Positions 1 to 9,027 of a stretch of 64,000 nt of DNA are shown one piece after another. Made by a program: the position numbers and the translations under genes. The notes below the pieces were generated by a model, which had not been told where the DNA came from, ran no database searches, and saw only the letters and a program-made list of their open reading frames with translations. This DNA comes from Opitutaceae bacterium (GTDB lineage: Bacteria > Verrucomicrobiota > Verrucomicrobiia > Opitutales > Opitutaceae). Where the stretch lies: the NCBI GenBank assembly GCA_016794785.1, contig JAEUHC010000027.1, positions 124,001 to 188,000 on the forward strand. The letters run 5' to 3'. The number at the start of each line of letters is the position of its first letter. Within the stretch, counting starts at the first letter, position 1.

Positions 1-1195
1 TGATGTGGAGCGTGAAATCCTTGGCCTCGAGCTTGAGCACGTTCTTGAGCATCGTGGCCGCGATGGTGGGAATCTGGGTCGGCGACCATAGCTCGAGCTT
101 GCCGTCCTTCCAGTGCGCGGTGGTGGTTTGCGGCTCAAGGTTGGCGTGCGAGATGAAGGGGTAGAGGTATTCGGCTTCGACGACCTTGGCGGCGCCCTTG
201 AGCGCAGCCTCGACATCGCCGTCCTTGCGCAGCGTGCGGGCGCCGGGCTTGGCGGCGTCGGCGCGGGCCTTCGCCACGTAGCTGTCCCAACTTTGCTCGG
301 CCGTCTTGCCCTCGTCCCACGTGACCTTGAGCTGGCGGCGCGCGCTGAACGCGGACCATGTCGAGTCGGCGATGATCGCGACGCCGGGCATGAGGCCCTT
401 CACGTCGGTGGTGCCTTCGAGCACGAAGGCGTCCTTCACGCCGGGGAGCGTCTTGATTTGATCGATATTGGCGCTGACGACCTTGCCGCCGAAGACGGGG
501 CATTTCTCGTAAACGGCATAGCTCATGCCGGGCAGCTTGATGTCGGAGCCGAAGAGCGCCTGGCCCGTGGCGATTTTCACGCTGTCCACTTGGGGCACGC
601 GCGTGCCCACCAGCTTGAAATCCTTCGGTTCCTTCAGCTTCACAGCCTCCTTGGCGGGGACGGGGAGGGTGGCGGCCTTGGCGGCTAGCTGGCCGTAGGT
701 GAGTTTCTTGCCTGAGGTGTGGATGACGGTCGCGTTTTCCGCGCGGCATTCCGCGACGGGCACGCCCCAGGTCTGCGCGGCGGCCTCGACGAGCATCGTG
801 CGCGCGGTGGCGCCGAGCAGGTGGAAGTTATCGTAATTGTTCGGCGTCGAGTTACTGCCGCCGGCGCTCTGCGCGCCGTATTTGGCGGTGTCGAAGTCGC
901 CTTGCTCGATCGTGACGCTCTTCCACGGCACCTCAAGCTGTTCGGCGATGATCATCGGCAGCGAGGTCATCACGCCCTGGCCCATTTCGGGCTGCTTGGA
1001 GACGATAGTGACCGCGCCGGAAGGTGCGATGCGAATGAAGGCGTTGGGCGAAAAAACACCGCCAGCCGCAGTGGCGGCGGAAGCGGATCCGCCGGAGCGG
1101 ATGTAGAAGGCGAGTGCGAAGCCGCCGCCGGCGAGGCCGGTGAGCTTGAGGAAATCGCGGCGCGAAGTGGGCGCCGCAAGGGTGTTAGTGTTCAT
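1..1195 (-). CDS. Molybdopterin-binding subunit of an isoquinoline 1-oxidoreductase-like hydroxylase (3' end off window)
   Basis: The reverse strand is open from an ATG at 1195 to the window edge, giving about 398 residues of a protein whose family is normally about 700 or more. The N-terminus has a Tat signal: SRRDFLKLTGLAGGG follows a short polar stretch, so the folded cofactor-loaded enzyme is probably exported. Downstream are family-typical segments such as PEMGQGVMTSLPMIIAEQ, GAQSAGGSNSTPNNYDNFH and a GSDIKLPGM block. The family (IorB, xanthine-oxidase-like large subunit) binds molybdopterin cytosine dinucleotide and hydroxylates N-heteroaromatics or oxidises aldehydes; the substrate here cannot be told. 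The start overlaps the stop of the [2Fe-2S] subunit by ATGA, so the two are translationally coupled. The catalytic C-terminal half lies outside the window. Confidence 0.88.
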   Translation of the reverse strand, partial: MNTNTLAAPTSRRDFLKLTGLAGGGFALAFYIRSGGSASAATAAGGVFSPNAFIRIAPSGAVTIVSKQPEMGQGVMTSLPMIIAEQLEVPWKSVTIEQGDFDTAKYGAQSAGGSNSTPNNYDNFHLLGATARTMLVEAAAQTWGVPVAECRAENATVIHTSGKKLTYGQLAAKAATLPVPAKEAVKLKEPKDFKLVGTRVPQVDSVKIATGQALFGSDIKLPGMSYAVYEKCPVFGGKVVSANIDQIKTLPGVKDAFVLEGTTDVKGLMPGVAIIADSTWSAFSARRQLKVTWDEGKTAEQSWDSYVAKARADAAKPGARTLRKDGDVEAALKGAAKVVEAEYLYPFISHANLEPQTTTAHWKDGKLELWSPTQIPTIAATMLKNVLKLEAKDFTLHI

Positions 1196-1677
1196 TGGGC
1201 CACCTCCTTTCCGCCGGTGGTGAGACCGGCGGCGTGCTTGATGCCTTGGCGGATGCGGGTGTAGGTCGCGCAACGGCAGATGTTGCCGGCCATGGCGCCG
1301 TCGATGTCATCGTCGGTCGGCTTGGGGTTGTCCTTCAGCAGCGCCGCGGCCGTCATGATCTGGCCGGCCTGGCAGTAGCCGCACTGCGCGACATCGAGGT
1401 CGCACCACGCCTGCTGCACCGGGTGCAGCTTGGTGGGCGAGGGGGCGAGGCCCTCGATGGTCGTGATCTTCATGCGGCCGACCGTTGAGACGGGCGTCAT
1501 GCAGGCGCGGGTGGGAACGCCGTTGAGATGGATGGTGCAGGCGCCGCATTGGCCGACGCCGCAGCCGTATTTGGTGCCGACCAGCTCAAGATTATCGCGG
1601 AGCACCCAGAGCATGGGCGTCTCCGGCGCCACGTCCACGGTGCGGGACTGGCCATTAACGTTCAGCGTGTATTTCAT
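1192..1677 (-). CDS. [2Fe-2S] subunit of a molybdenum hydroxylase, IorA-like
   Basis: This 161-residue protein is the electron-transfer small subunit that pairs with the molybdopterin subunit encoded immediately downstream. The N-terminal plant-ferredoxin-type cluster site is visible as CGVGQCGAC (C39, C44, C47) with C59 as fourth ligand. The C-terminal four-helix domain carries the second cluster site, CGYCQAGQ followed by NICRCATYTRIR. Length and cysteine spacing match IorA/CoxS-type subunits. It has no signal peptide of its own, as expected if it is co-exported with the Tat-bearing partner. The stop codon overlaps the partner start by four bases. The physiological electron acceptor is unknown; no cytochrome gene sits beside it in the visible part. 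Confidence 0.9.
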   Translation of the reverse strand: MKYTLNVNGQSRTVDVAPETPMLWVLRDNLELVGTKYGCGVGQCGACTIHLNGVPTRACMTPVSTVGRMKITTIEGLAPSPTKLHPVQQAWCDLDVAQCGYCQAGQIMTAAALLKDNPKPTDDDIDGAMAGNICRCATYTRIRQGIKHAAGLTTGGKEVAQ

Positions 1678-1761
1678 GGTTCAGGGGGGAGGGGAAACCA
1701 ACTGGGAGAACTGACGACAGGGGAAAGACGAACGACGGGCCCGGACGTGGCGAACTAAAAT

Positions 1762-3990
1762 TCACCCCCGCACCTGGCCCGTGCCCTCGATCAGGAACTT
1801 GTAGCTGCACAGCTCGGGAAGGCCCATCGGGCCGCGCGCGTGCAGGCGGTCCGTGCTGATGCCGATCTCGGCGCCGTAGCCGAATTCGTAGCCGTCGGTG
1901 AAGCGCGTGCTGGCGTTCCAATAAACGGTCGCGCTGTCCACCTCGGCGAGGAAGCGCCGCGCGGCCGCCGCATCGGCGGTCACGATGGCGTCGCTGTGGT
2001 TGGAGCTGTCGCGGTTGATCGTCGCGATGGCGGCGTCGAGCGAATCGACGACGCGCACCGCGATCACGGTGTCGAGAAACTCGGTCGTGAAATCCGCCGG
2101 CACGGCCGGGGTGGTGGCGACACCCGCGCGGGCGAGAATCGCGCTGCTTGCAGCGTCGCAACGCAGCTGGACGTTTTTGGCGACGAGCGCGCGGGCCACG
2201 GACGGCAGGAATTTTTCCGCGATGGCCTCATGCACGAGCAACTGCTCGGCGGCGTTGCACGCGCTGGGGCGCTGGACTTTGGCGTTGAGCGTGATCGCCT
2301 CGGCCATTGCGAGGTCGGCGGCCTGGTCGGCATAGACGAAGCACACGCCCTTGAAATGCTTGATGACGGGAATCGTGGAGTTCTCCGCCACGTGGCGAAT
2401 CAGGCTCTCTCCGCCGCGTGGAATGATGCAGTGGATGAGCGTGTCGAGCTTGAGCAAAGCGGTGAGCGCCGCGCGGTCGGTGGTCGGGACGAGCTGCACG
2501 GCGTCGGCCGGCAGGCCGGCGGCCTCGAGGGCGCGCCGGATGAGCGCGGCGAGGGTGGTGTTGGTGTGGAAGCACTCCTTGCCGCCGCGCAGGATCGAGG
2601 CGTTGCCGCTCTTCAGGCAGAGGATGGCGCAGTCCACCGTCACGTTGGGGCGCGACTCGTAAACGATGCCGATCACGCCGATGGGCACGCGAACCTTGTG
2701 GATGCGCAGGCCGTTGGGCCGCGTGATCTCCTCCAGCACGGTCCCCACCGGATCGGGCAACGCGACGACCTCGCGGACGGATGCCGCGAGATGGCGCAGC
2801 CGCTTTTCATCCAGCGTGAGCCGGTCGCGCGCGGCGGCGGTGAGCGCGGCGGCCTCCGGCGAAGCGAGGTCGCGGGCGTTGGCGTCGAGCAGCACCGCGT
2901 GCGAGGCGTCGATGAGATCGGCGAGCGCGGTGAGGGCGATGTCCTTCTTCGCGCGCGGGGCCGTTGCCAGCACGAGCGACGCGGCGCGGGCGCGTTGGGC
3001 GAGGGCGGTGACGAGCGAGGCGAGTTCCGTGGACATGGAGGCGGAAGCGTCGGCCAAAACCGGCGGTTCGCAAAGCGTTTTTGTCGGCAAGGGAGGCGGC
3101 TCCTCTATCGGAGGCAAACGCCATGGCCCCTCGACCGGAGCAAACCGATGGATGACCCAGCAGCCGAGCCCGAGGAGCGCGAGTCCCAGGCCATCAAACC
3201 ACCACGGGTGGAAAATCGCTCCGGTCACCGCCTCGTCCGGCACGAGGTTGAAGCCCCGCACTTGAAACGCAAAAGCCTCGCCCGGCAGATAGCTTGAGGC
3301 GTTGTTGAGCGCGTGCCCAAGGATGCAGAGGCCGAGCGAACGCGTCCGCACGTAGATCCAGCCGAGGATGCCGCCGACCAGCAGTGCGACGGGCAGCTGC
3401 GCCGGGTTGAGGTGCATCACGCCGAACAGCACCGACGACAGCGCAATCGCCGGCCACGGGCGCCAGCGCGCCAGCAACCCGCGCAAAATCAGGCCGCGAA
3501 AAACGATTTCCTCCGTCACCGGCGCAACCACGATGGCGAGCAACGGACCCTGCCATGAAGCCTCCACGACTTGATCGAGCGACGGCGAGAAATTCAGCCA
3601 GGCGAGCGTGTCCTCGCTGAGCAGCGCGCGCATCAGGTTGTCGATTTCCGACAGCGCGATGATCGTGCCTGCGATGATCGGCGGCAGTGCCAGCGGCAGG
3701 ACCCACGAGCCGAACCCGAGCCGCCCCAGATCGCGCGGACGCTCGCGCAGCAGATGCAGCGCCAGCGCGACAATGGCGGCTGCGGCGACGAGCTTGGCGA
3801 TCATGCTCTGGAGGGCTGTGGCCGCGATGAACTCCTCGGGATCGACACTCATCAGGCCCGCTTGGAGCAATAGCACATGACCCGCCGAGAGGAGCGAACT
3901 CGCCAACCACTCGATCGCGAGGCCGCCGGCCACTATGGCGAGCGCAGTGAGAAGGCTGAACCGGGCGGAGGCGAAGATGGGACGCAGCAC
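1762..3990 (-). CDS. proA: Fusion of CPBP (CAAX-type) membrane protease and glutamate-5-semialdehyde dehydrogenase
   Basis: One uninterrupted 742-residue frame joins two families. Residues 1 to about 290 are a polytopic CPBP intramembrane protease with its three motifs: EEIVFR (E160, E161, R165), H193 in FGVMHLN, and H226/N229 in GHALNN. After a proline-rich linker (about 291-318), residues 319-742 are a full-length ProA of 424 residues. It has the NAD(P)-dehydrogenase fold and catalytic C578 in RPSACNAAEQ (C260 in ProA numbering). ProA reduces gamma-glutamyl phosphate to glutamate semialdehyde for proline synthesis. An ATG at 3036 could start a separate ProA, but no good ribosome-binding site precedes it (the nearest AGGAG is about 45 bases upstream). 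Neither proB nor proC is nearby. Domain identities are firm; whether the product is one polypeptide is inferred. Confidence 0.9.
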   Translation of the reverse strand: MLRPIFASARFSLLTALAIVAGGLAIEWLASSLLSAGHVLLLQAGLMSVDPEEFIAATALQSMIAKLVAAAAIVALALHLLRERPRDLGRLGFGSWVLPLALPPIIAGTIIALSEIDNLMRALLSEDTLAWLNFSPSLDQVVEASWQGPLLAIVVAPVTEEIVFRGLILRGLLARWRPWPAIALSSVLFGVMHLNPAQLPVALLVGGILGWIYVRTRSLGLCILGHALNNASSYLPGEAFAFQVRGFNLVPDEAVTGAIFHPWWFDGLGLALLGLGCWVIHRFAPVEGPWRLPPIEEPPPLPTKTLCEPPVLADASASMSTELASLVTALAQRARAASLVLATAPRAKKDIALTALADLIDASHAVLLDANARDLASPEAAALTAAARDRLTLDEKRLRHLAASVREVVALPDPVGTVLEEITRPNGLRIHKVRVPIGVIGIVYESRPNVTVDCAILCLKSGNASILRGGKECFHTNTTLAALIRRALEAAGLPADAVQLVPTTDRAALTALLKLDTLIHCIIPRGGESLIRHVAENSTIPVIKHFKGVCFVYADQAADLAMAEAITLNAKVQRPSACNAAEQLLVHEAIAEKFLPSVARALVAKNVQLRCDAASSAILARAGVATTPAVPADFTTEFLDTVIAVRVVDSLDAAIATINRDSSNHSDAIVTADAAAARRFLAEVDSATVYWNASTRFTDGYEFGYGAEIGISTDRLHARGPMGLPELCSYKFLIEGTGQVRG

Positions 3991-4066
3991 CGCGCGACTA
4001 TCTGGACCGGAACGCGCAACTCAAGAATTGCCAAGCCCGGCCGTTGACGCTGCTTTCCACCGCAAA

Positions 4067-5104
4067 ATGGCCGAATCACCGCCTGTCCCGCCCGCCTCTG
4101 GCACCCTCCCGTCCGATGCGCGTCCGGTCGTCCGCCATCAGCGGAACAACTTTCGCGGCCTTGGAAAAATAATCGGATTCTTTGCGCTCGTGGCGGTGAT
4201 CGCGTTTGGGCTCGATGCGTTCTTCGACGCCGGGCTGCGGCGCATCAAGACCTCGAAATACGGCTCGTTCAACCGGGTGGTGAACGGGCAGGTCAACGCG
4301 GACATCATCATCAACGGTTCCTCGCGCGCGCTCGTGCATTATGATCCGCGGGTGATCCAGGAGGCGACCGGCCGCAGCGCCTACAATCTCGGCCTCAACG
4401 GCGGACTGATCGATCTCCAGGTCGCGGTGCTCAAGACCTACCTCCGCCACAACAAGAAACCCGCGCTGATTATCCAGAACTTGGAAGGCTTCTCCTTCGA
4501 GGTCACCGGCCAGGAAGCCATCTACGATCCGGCGATGTTCGTGCCCTACCTCCACGAACCGGAGCTCTACCGGGCCCTCACGGCCGTCAATCCTGCGGTG
4601 TGGAAATGGCGGCACATCCCGCTCTATGGCTATGCGGTCGAGGACATGAATTTCAACTGGTCGCGTGCCGCCGCCGCGTGGGTGGGCATCATGCCGCGCG
4701 AGGATCATTTCCTGGGCTTCAATCCGCGGCAGCTGAGCTGGACGGAGGATTTTGAGGCCTACCGGAAAAATCTGAAGGACGCCGGCGTGGCGCGCCGCAT
4801 CGATCCCGCGGGAGTCGCGGCCATCGAGGAAGTGCTGCGTCTCTGCCAGGAACAGGGCATTCGCGCGATTCTCTGTTACTCGCCGGAGTATGCGGAGTCG
4901 CAGGCGCTCCTGAAGAACCGCGCCGAGATCTTTGCCAAGTTCCGCACACTCGCGGCCCGGTTTGGCGCGGAGTTCTGGGATTACAGCGAGTCGCCACTCT
5001 GCCAGAGCACGGCTAATTTCTACAATTCCCAGCACCTGAACGCCGCGGGGGCGGACCAATTTTCCCGCGCGGTCGCGCAGCGTCTCAAGACGGAGCTGAG
5101 ATAA
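4067..5104 (+). CDS. Membrane-anchored SGNH/GDSL-like protein, function unknown
   Basis: The chosen start (ATG 4067) gives 345 residues; the frame is open further upstream, but that part is basic shadow sequence overlapping the divergent gene. One transmembrane helix lies at about residues 35-53, putting the rest outside the cytoplasm. The globular part opens with ADIIINGSSRALVHYDP (Ser85/Ser86 of GSSR resemble SGNH block I) and ends with FYNSQHLNAAGADQFSRAV, which resembles the block V His. This layout is seen in uncharacterised SGNH proteins near polysaccharide genes and in O-acyl-transfer accessory proteins. No polysaccharide locus is adjacent, so a specific role is not assigned. It runs divergently from the CPBP-ProA gene. 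Confidence 0.6.
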   Translation: MAESPPVPPASGTLPSDARPVVRHQRNNFRGLGKIIGFFALVAVIAFGLDAFFDAGLRRIKTSKYGSFNRVVNGQVNADIIINGSSRALVHYDPRVIQEATGRSAYNLGLNGGLIDLQVAVLKTYLRHNKKPALIIQNLEGFSFEVTGQEAIYDPAMFVPYLHEPELYRALTAVNPAVWKWRHIPLYGYAVEDMNFNWSRAAAAWVGIMPREDHFLGFNPRQLSWTEDFEAYRKNLKDAGVARRIDPAGVAAIEEVLRLCQEQGIRAILCYSPEYAESQALLKNRAEIFAKFRTLAARFGAEFWDYSESPLCQSTANFYNSQHLNAAGADQFSRAVAQRLKTELR

Positions 5105-5128
5105 GCGGCGGCGAACGCAGTCGGCTCG

Positions 5129-5220
5129 TGGATCAGTTTGGTGGTGGGAGGGCTTTACGCCCCGACGTGTCGAAGGGTAAACCCGCTCCCACAGCTTCGA
5201 TCAGAAGCAAACTGACCCAC
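5129..5220. repeat. Nested palindromic intergenic repeat, copy A
   Basis: An outer inverted repeat (GGATCAGTTT near the left end, AACTGACCCA at the right end) encloses an inner one: GTGGGAGGGCTTTACGCCCC on the left against GGGTAAACCCGCTCCCAC on the right. A close copy sits at 27829-27921, also between genes. The element lies just upstream of the dehydrogenase at 5272 and is open in that frame, which is why the longest ORF there starts too early. Confidence 0.8.
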
Positions 5221-5271
5221 CACCCACAGTCGGCTATGGTTGCCACGGATGACCCCCGCCTCCATCCCGGA

Positions 5272-8232
5272 ATGATGAAGCTGGCTCCACGCTTATCGAT
5301 CATGTCGCGGACGATGAGTCTGGCATGCGTGCTCGGCATTTGCGGGAGCATGGCGGCGCTCGTGGCGGCGGATCGGCATCCTGCACTCACGCCGGAGCAG
5401 GCGCTCGCGGCGTTTCGCGTCGAGCCCGGCTTGCGGGTGGAACTCGTCGCGGCCGAGCCACTCACGGTGGACCCGGTGGCGTTCGCTTTCGACGGGCCGG
5501 GCCGGATGTTTGTTGTCGAGAATCGCGGCTATCCGGATGCGAAGGAGGGGAGCATCGATTCGACGGCCGGGCGCATCGCGTTGCTTGAGGACACCGACGG
5601 CGACGGCCGCATGGATAAGCGCACGGAGTTTGCGACCAGCCTCGGCCTGGTGAACGGCCTCGCGCTGTGGCGCGGCGGGATGTTTGTCACCGCCGCGCCC
5701 GACATCCTTTGGCTCAAAGATAACAACGGCGACGGCGTCGCCGACGAGCGACGCGTGGTGCTGACAGGCTTCGACATATCCAAGACCGCGCAAATCCGCG
5801 TGAGCCACCCCACGCTCGGGCTCGATGGAAAAATCTACGTCACCTGCGGCCTCAACGGCGGCAAGGTCACCTCGCCACTACACCCGGAGCGCGCGCCGGT
5901 GGTGTTCACCGCGCAGGACGGCCGCTTCGATCCCGACACGCTGGTCTATGAGAAGACGGGAGGGCGAGGGCAGTTCGGGCTGGCGTTCGATGCGTTTGGC
6001 CGGCGCTTCGTGACCGACAACCGCCGCCCGATTCTGCACGTGGTGCTCGAGCCGTGGCACCTGCGCAACCCGCACTTCGCCTTCAGCGAGACGATGCAGG
6101 AAGTCTCCAAGGTGCAGGCCGAGGCCAAGGTGCTCCCGATCAGCCGCGCAGCGATCACGGCGGACTTCATCCCGAAGCTGATGGGCGCGCCGCACACGGG
6201 CACGTTTACCTCGGCGTGCGGGCTCGTGATTTTTGGCGGCACGGGGCTCACGCCGGGACACGTCGGCGACGCGTTCATCTGCGAGCCGGCGCAAAACCTC
6301 GTGCAGCGGCAGACGCTCCGGCCCGAGGGCGCGTCCTTCCGCGCCGAGGCGCGCTGGGAAGGCGGCGGTGAATTTCTGGCCTCGACCGACGTGTGGTTCC
6401 GGCCGGTATTCGCGGTCGGTGGCCCCGATGGCGCGCTCTACATCGCCGACATGTATCGCCGCGAAATCGATCACCCGCGCTACGTGCCGGAGGAGTCGCG
6501 CGGGCTGCTCGACTTCGAGTCGGGGCGGGATCGCGGCCGCATCTGGCGCGTCGTGCGCGACGGCCCCCGCAACGAAATCAGGACGCCCGAGCCCAACGAT
6601 CTCGTCGCTGGGCTGGAGTCGCCCGACGAATGGTGGCGTGCGCGCGCGCAGCGTCTGATCGTCGAGCGGCAGGCGAAGGAGCTCACCCTGGCGCTCGAAG
6701 AGATTGCCACTCAGGGCAAACTCGCCGAATCACGCGTGCGTGCGCTGTGGACGTTATGGGTAATGAGGCAGCTCGCGCCCGCAGCGATCGAGTCTGCGTT
6801 GCGCGACCACAACGCACGTGTGCGCGAGTATGGCGTGCTTCTATGCAGTGAACTGATGGTTTATCGTGAAACAGCCGAAGCGCAACGGCACCTCAAGCCA
6901 CTGATTCTGGCAGCCGCGCGTGACAGCGACGCGCGTTTGAGATTCGCCGCCGCCTTGATTGCTCCTGCTACTCTCGAATCGACCGTGCCGGATGTTCTCG
7001 CAGAAGTGGCCCTGCGAGACGGTTCGGATCGTTGGGCTAGGGCGGTCGTCTTCGGTGGCTTGGGGCACGACCTCCGAGCGTTCTCCACCGCTGTGCGTGC
7101 GCAGCGCAATGTCAGCCTGAGCAACTATCCTGCGATTCTGGAATCACTCGGGCGACTGATCGGTGGGCGGGGCGACGAAAACATGTGTCGCGAGTTCATC
7201 AGGGATGTCATGCGCGAAGGAGACGAGGCACCGCCCCGCATCGCGGCAGCCGTTGGCATCGTTGAAGGTTGGCGCGGTCGCACTATCCCGCATTCAAGGC
7301 TCAAAGCGATTCTAGGCGCCGAGCATGCCGATACGGTCGTTAAGCTGCAGCGAGCCGCTGAGGTTCAGGCCTTCGACGAGCACGCGCCCAAGGCAGAGCG
7401 GATTGCTGCGCTTACGCTGCTCGGCCACGGCGATTTCGCGGTTGTGAGCGAGGCCCTAGCCCGCGCGCTGGGCGCGCGGCAGCCGTCGGAAATCCAGCAG
7501 CAAGCCATCCGCGCCATCGAGCGCATCGGAGACGAGCGCGGGGCAGAGCTACTGGTGGCGAAAGAAACGTGGTCGCGCTTCACGCCGCCGGTGCGCGAGG
7601 CGGCAGTCGCGGCGCTGGGCGCGAAGCCGGCGATGACGGCGGCATTGTTTGCGGCGCTCAAGTCCGGCGCGATTTCGCCGCTTGAGATCTCATCCACGCG
7701 GCGCGCGGCGCTGTTAAAGCACGCGGACCCCGCGATGCGCAAGGAGGCCGAGGCGATTTTCCAGCAGGTCGAGGCGGGCGATCGCATGAAGCTCTACCAG
7801 CGCCTGCGCACGGGCTTTGCGCCGGGCCGGGATTTCGCGAGCGGGCGCGCGGCCTTCGCGCGGGCCTGCGCGGCGTGCCACACGTTCCACGGGCAGGGCG
7901 GCACGATCGGCCCCGATCTCTCTGGGCTGCGCCATCAGCCAGCCGATGCGATTCTGCTGCACATCGTCGTGCCCAATTACGAGGTCGCGCCCAGCTATCA
8001 GATGACGACCGTGACGACACACGACGGCCGCGTGATCGCCGGCTCGCTCACGGGCGAGACCGAGACCAGCCTCACCCTGCGCACTGCAGTCGGCACTGAG
8101 GAGACAATTCTGCGCGGCGGCGTGGCCAAACTTGAGACTTCCGGAGTGTCGCTGATGCCCGATGGCCTCGAGCAGACGATGACCGGCGACGAACTCGCCA
8201 ACCTGATCGGTTTCCTGAAAAGCGAGCCTTGA
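5272..8232 (+). CDS. PVC-type membrane-bound dehydrogenase: beta-propeller, HEAT-like repeats and C-terminal cytochrome c
   Basis: The start is set at ATG 5272 (986 residues) because it gives a signal peptide (hydrophobic LACVLGICGSMAALVAA), whereas the longer frame runs back through a repeat. The N-terminal third is a soluble sugar-dehydrogenase-like propeller with Asp-rich loops such as EDTDGDGRMD and NNGDGVADE. An alpha-helical HEAT-like region fills the middle. The C-terminus has one haem-c site, C866-A-A-C-H870, followed by GGTIGPDLSGLR and a domain of about 90 residues typical of these proteins. This architecture is abundant in Planctomycetes and Verrucomicrobia and is thought to oxidise sugars or related compounds in the periplasm. 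Substrate and electron acceptor are unknown. Its family membership is a main clue to the phylum. Confidence 0.85.
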   Translation: MMKLAPRLSIMSRTMSLACVLGICGSMAALVAADRHPALTPEQALAAFRVEPGLRVELVAAEPLTVDPVAFAFDGPGRMFVVENRGYPDAKEGSIDSTAGRIALLEDTDGDGRMDKRTEFATSLGLVNGLALWRGGMFVTAAPDILWLKDNNGDGVADERRVVLTGFDISKTAQIRVSHPTLGLDGKIYVTCGLNGGKVTSPLHPERAPVVFTAQDGRFDPDTLVYEKTGGRGQFGLAFDAFGRRFVTDNRRPILHVVLEPWHLRNPHFAFSETMQEVSKVQAEAKVLPISRAAITADFIPKLMGAPHTGTFTSACGLVIFGGTGLTPGHVGDAFICEPAQNLVQRQTLRPEGASFRAEARWEGGGEFLASTDVWFRPVFAVGGPDGALYIADMYRREIDHPRYVPEESRGLLDFESGRDRGRIWRVVRDGPRNEIRTPEPNDLVAGLESPDEWWRARAQRLIVERQAKELTLALEEIATQGKLAESRVRALWTLWVMRQLAPAAIESALRDHNARVREYGVLLCSELMVYRETAEAQRHLKPLILAAARDSDARLRFAAALIAPATLESTVPDVLAEVALRDGSDRWARAVVFGGLGHDLRAFSTAVRAQRNVSLSNYPAILESLGRLIGGRGDENMCREFIRDVMREGDEAPPRIAAAVGIVEGWRGRTIPHSRLKAILGAEHADTVVKLQRAAEVQAFDEHAPKAERIAALTLLGHGDFAVVSEALARALGARQPSEIQQQAIRAIERIGDERGAELLVAKETWSRFTPPVREAAVAALGAKPAMTAALFAALKSGAISPLEISSTRRAALLKHADPAMRKEAEAIFQQVEAGDRMKLYQRLRTGFAPGRDFASGRAAFARACAACHTFHGQGGTIGPDLSGLRHQPADAILLHIVVPNYEVAPSYQMTTVTTHDGRVIAGSLTGETETSLTLRTAVGTEETILRGGVAKLETSGVSLMPDGLEQTMTGDELANLIGFLKSEP

Positions 8233-8336
8233 GCTTGAGGTGGCGCGGCACGCCGGAGCTTGCTCCGGAGATCGTTTCCCGAAACATGAGTGGTTCGCGC
8301 GGCCGTGGTGGCCGTCGTCGCCCTTTCCCACCCATC

Positions 8337-9008
8337 ATGATCGAAGCAGTCCGAGTGGCCAAATCCTACGAAAGCCCCGCCGGCCCGGTGTCCGTGCTGC
8401 GCGACCTCGATCTGCACGTGGCCGCGGGCGAATCGGTCGCGATCGTCGGTCCTTCCGGCAGCGGCAAGACCACGCTGCTCAATCTTCTCGGCGCCCTCGA
8501 TCAGCCGACTTCCGGCACGGTCACCGTGGCCGGCACCGCGCTCGGCGGCCTCGACGCCACGGCGGCGGCGCGTTTCCGCAATCGTGCGATTGGGTTCATC
8601 TTTCAGCTCCACTATCTGCTGCCGCAGTGCTCGATCTTGGAGAATGTCCTCGTGCCGCGGCTCGCCGGCGGCTGGGAGGAAACGGCCGCCGAAGTGCGCG
8701 CCCGCGCCGAGAACCTGCTGGAGCAGGTCGGCCTGCGCGACCGGATCACTCATCGGCCGTGGCAGCTCTCCGGCGGCGAACAGCTCCGCGTCGCGATTGC
8801 GCGCGCGTTGATCAACCAGCCCAAGCTCATCCTGGCCGACGAACCGACCGGCTCTCTCGACCCCGCGACGGGCGAGCGGATCGCCGAGTTGCTCCTAAAC
8901 ACCAACGCCACGTCCGGCGCGGCGCTCGTCGTCGTGACCCACAACCCCGGCCTTGCGCGTCGCCTCGGCCGCACGCTGCGGCTCGAGGCCGGGCGCCTGG
9001 TGGAGTGA
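8337..9008 (+). CDS. ABC transporter ATP-binding protein, LolD/MacB-type
   Basis: This 223-residue ATPase powers the FtsX-type permease encoded directly downstream. Walker A is GPSGSGKTT, the Q-loop region is IGFIFQLHYLLP, the signature is LSGGEQLRVAIARAL, Walker B is LILADEPTGSLDP, and the H-loop is VVVTHNPG. The LSGGE signature followed by QL instead of the usual RQ is a small deviation. The start ATG 8337 begins the canonical MIEAVRVAKSY strand; an in-frame upstream extension from 8229 looks non-coding. Members of this clade extract lipoproteins or other substrates from the inner membrane rather than importing solutes. Only one permease gene follows, so the exporter is probably a homodimeric permease with two ATPase copies. 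Confidence 0.9.
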   Translation: MIEAVRVAKSYESPAGPVSVLRDLDLHVAAGESVAIVGPSGSGKTTLLNLLGALDQPTSGTVTVAGTALGGLDATAAARFRNRAIGFIFQLHYLLPQCSILENVLVPRLAGGWEETAAEVRARAENLLEQVGLRDRITHRPWQLSGGEQLRVAIARALINQPKLILADEPTGSLDPATGERIAELLLNTNATSGAALVVVTHNPGLARRLGRTLRLEAGRLVE

Positions 9009-9027
9009 GCCGCACCGTGCCCCGCCG

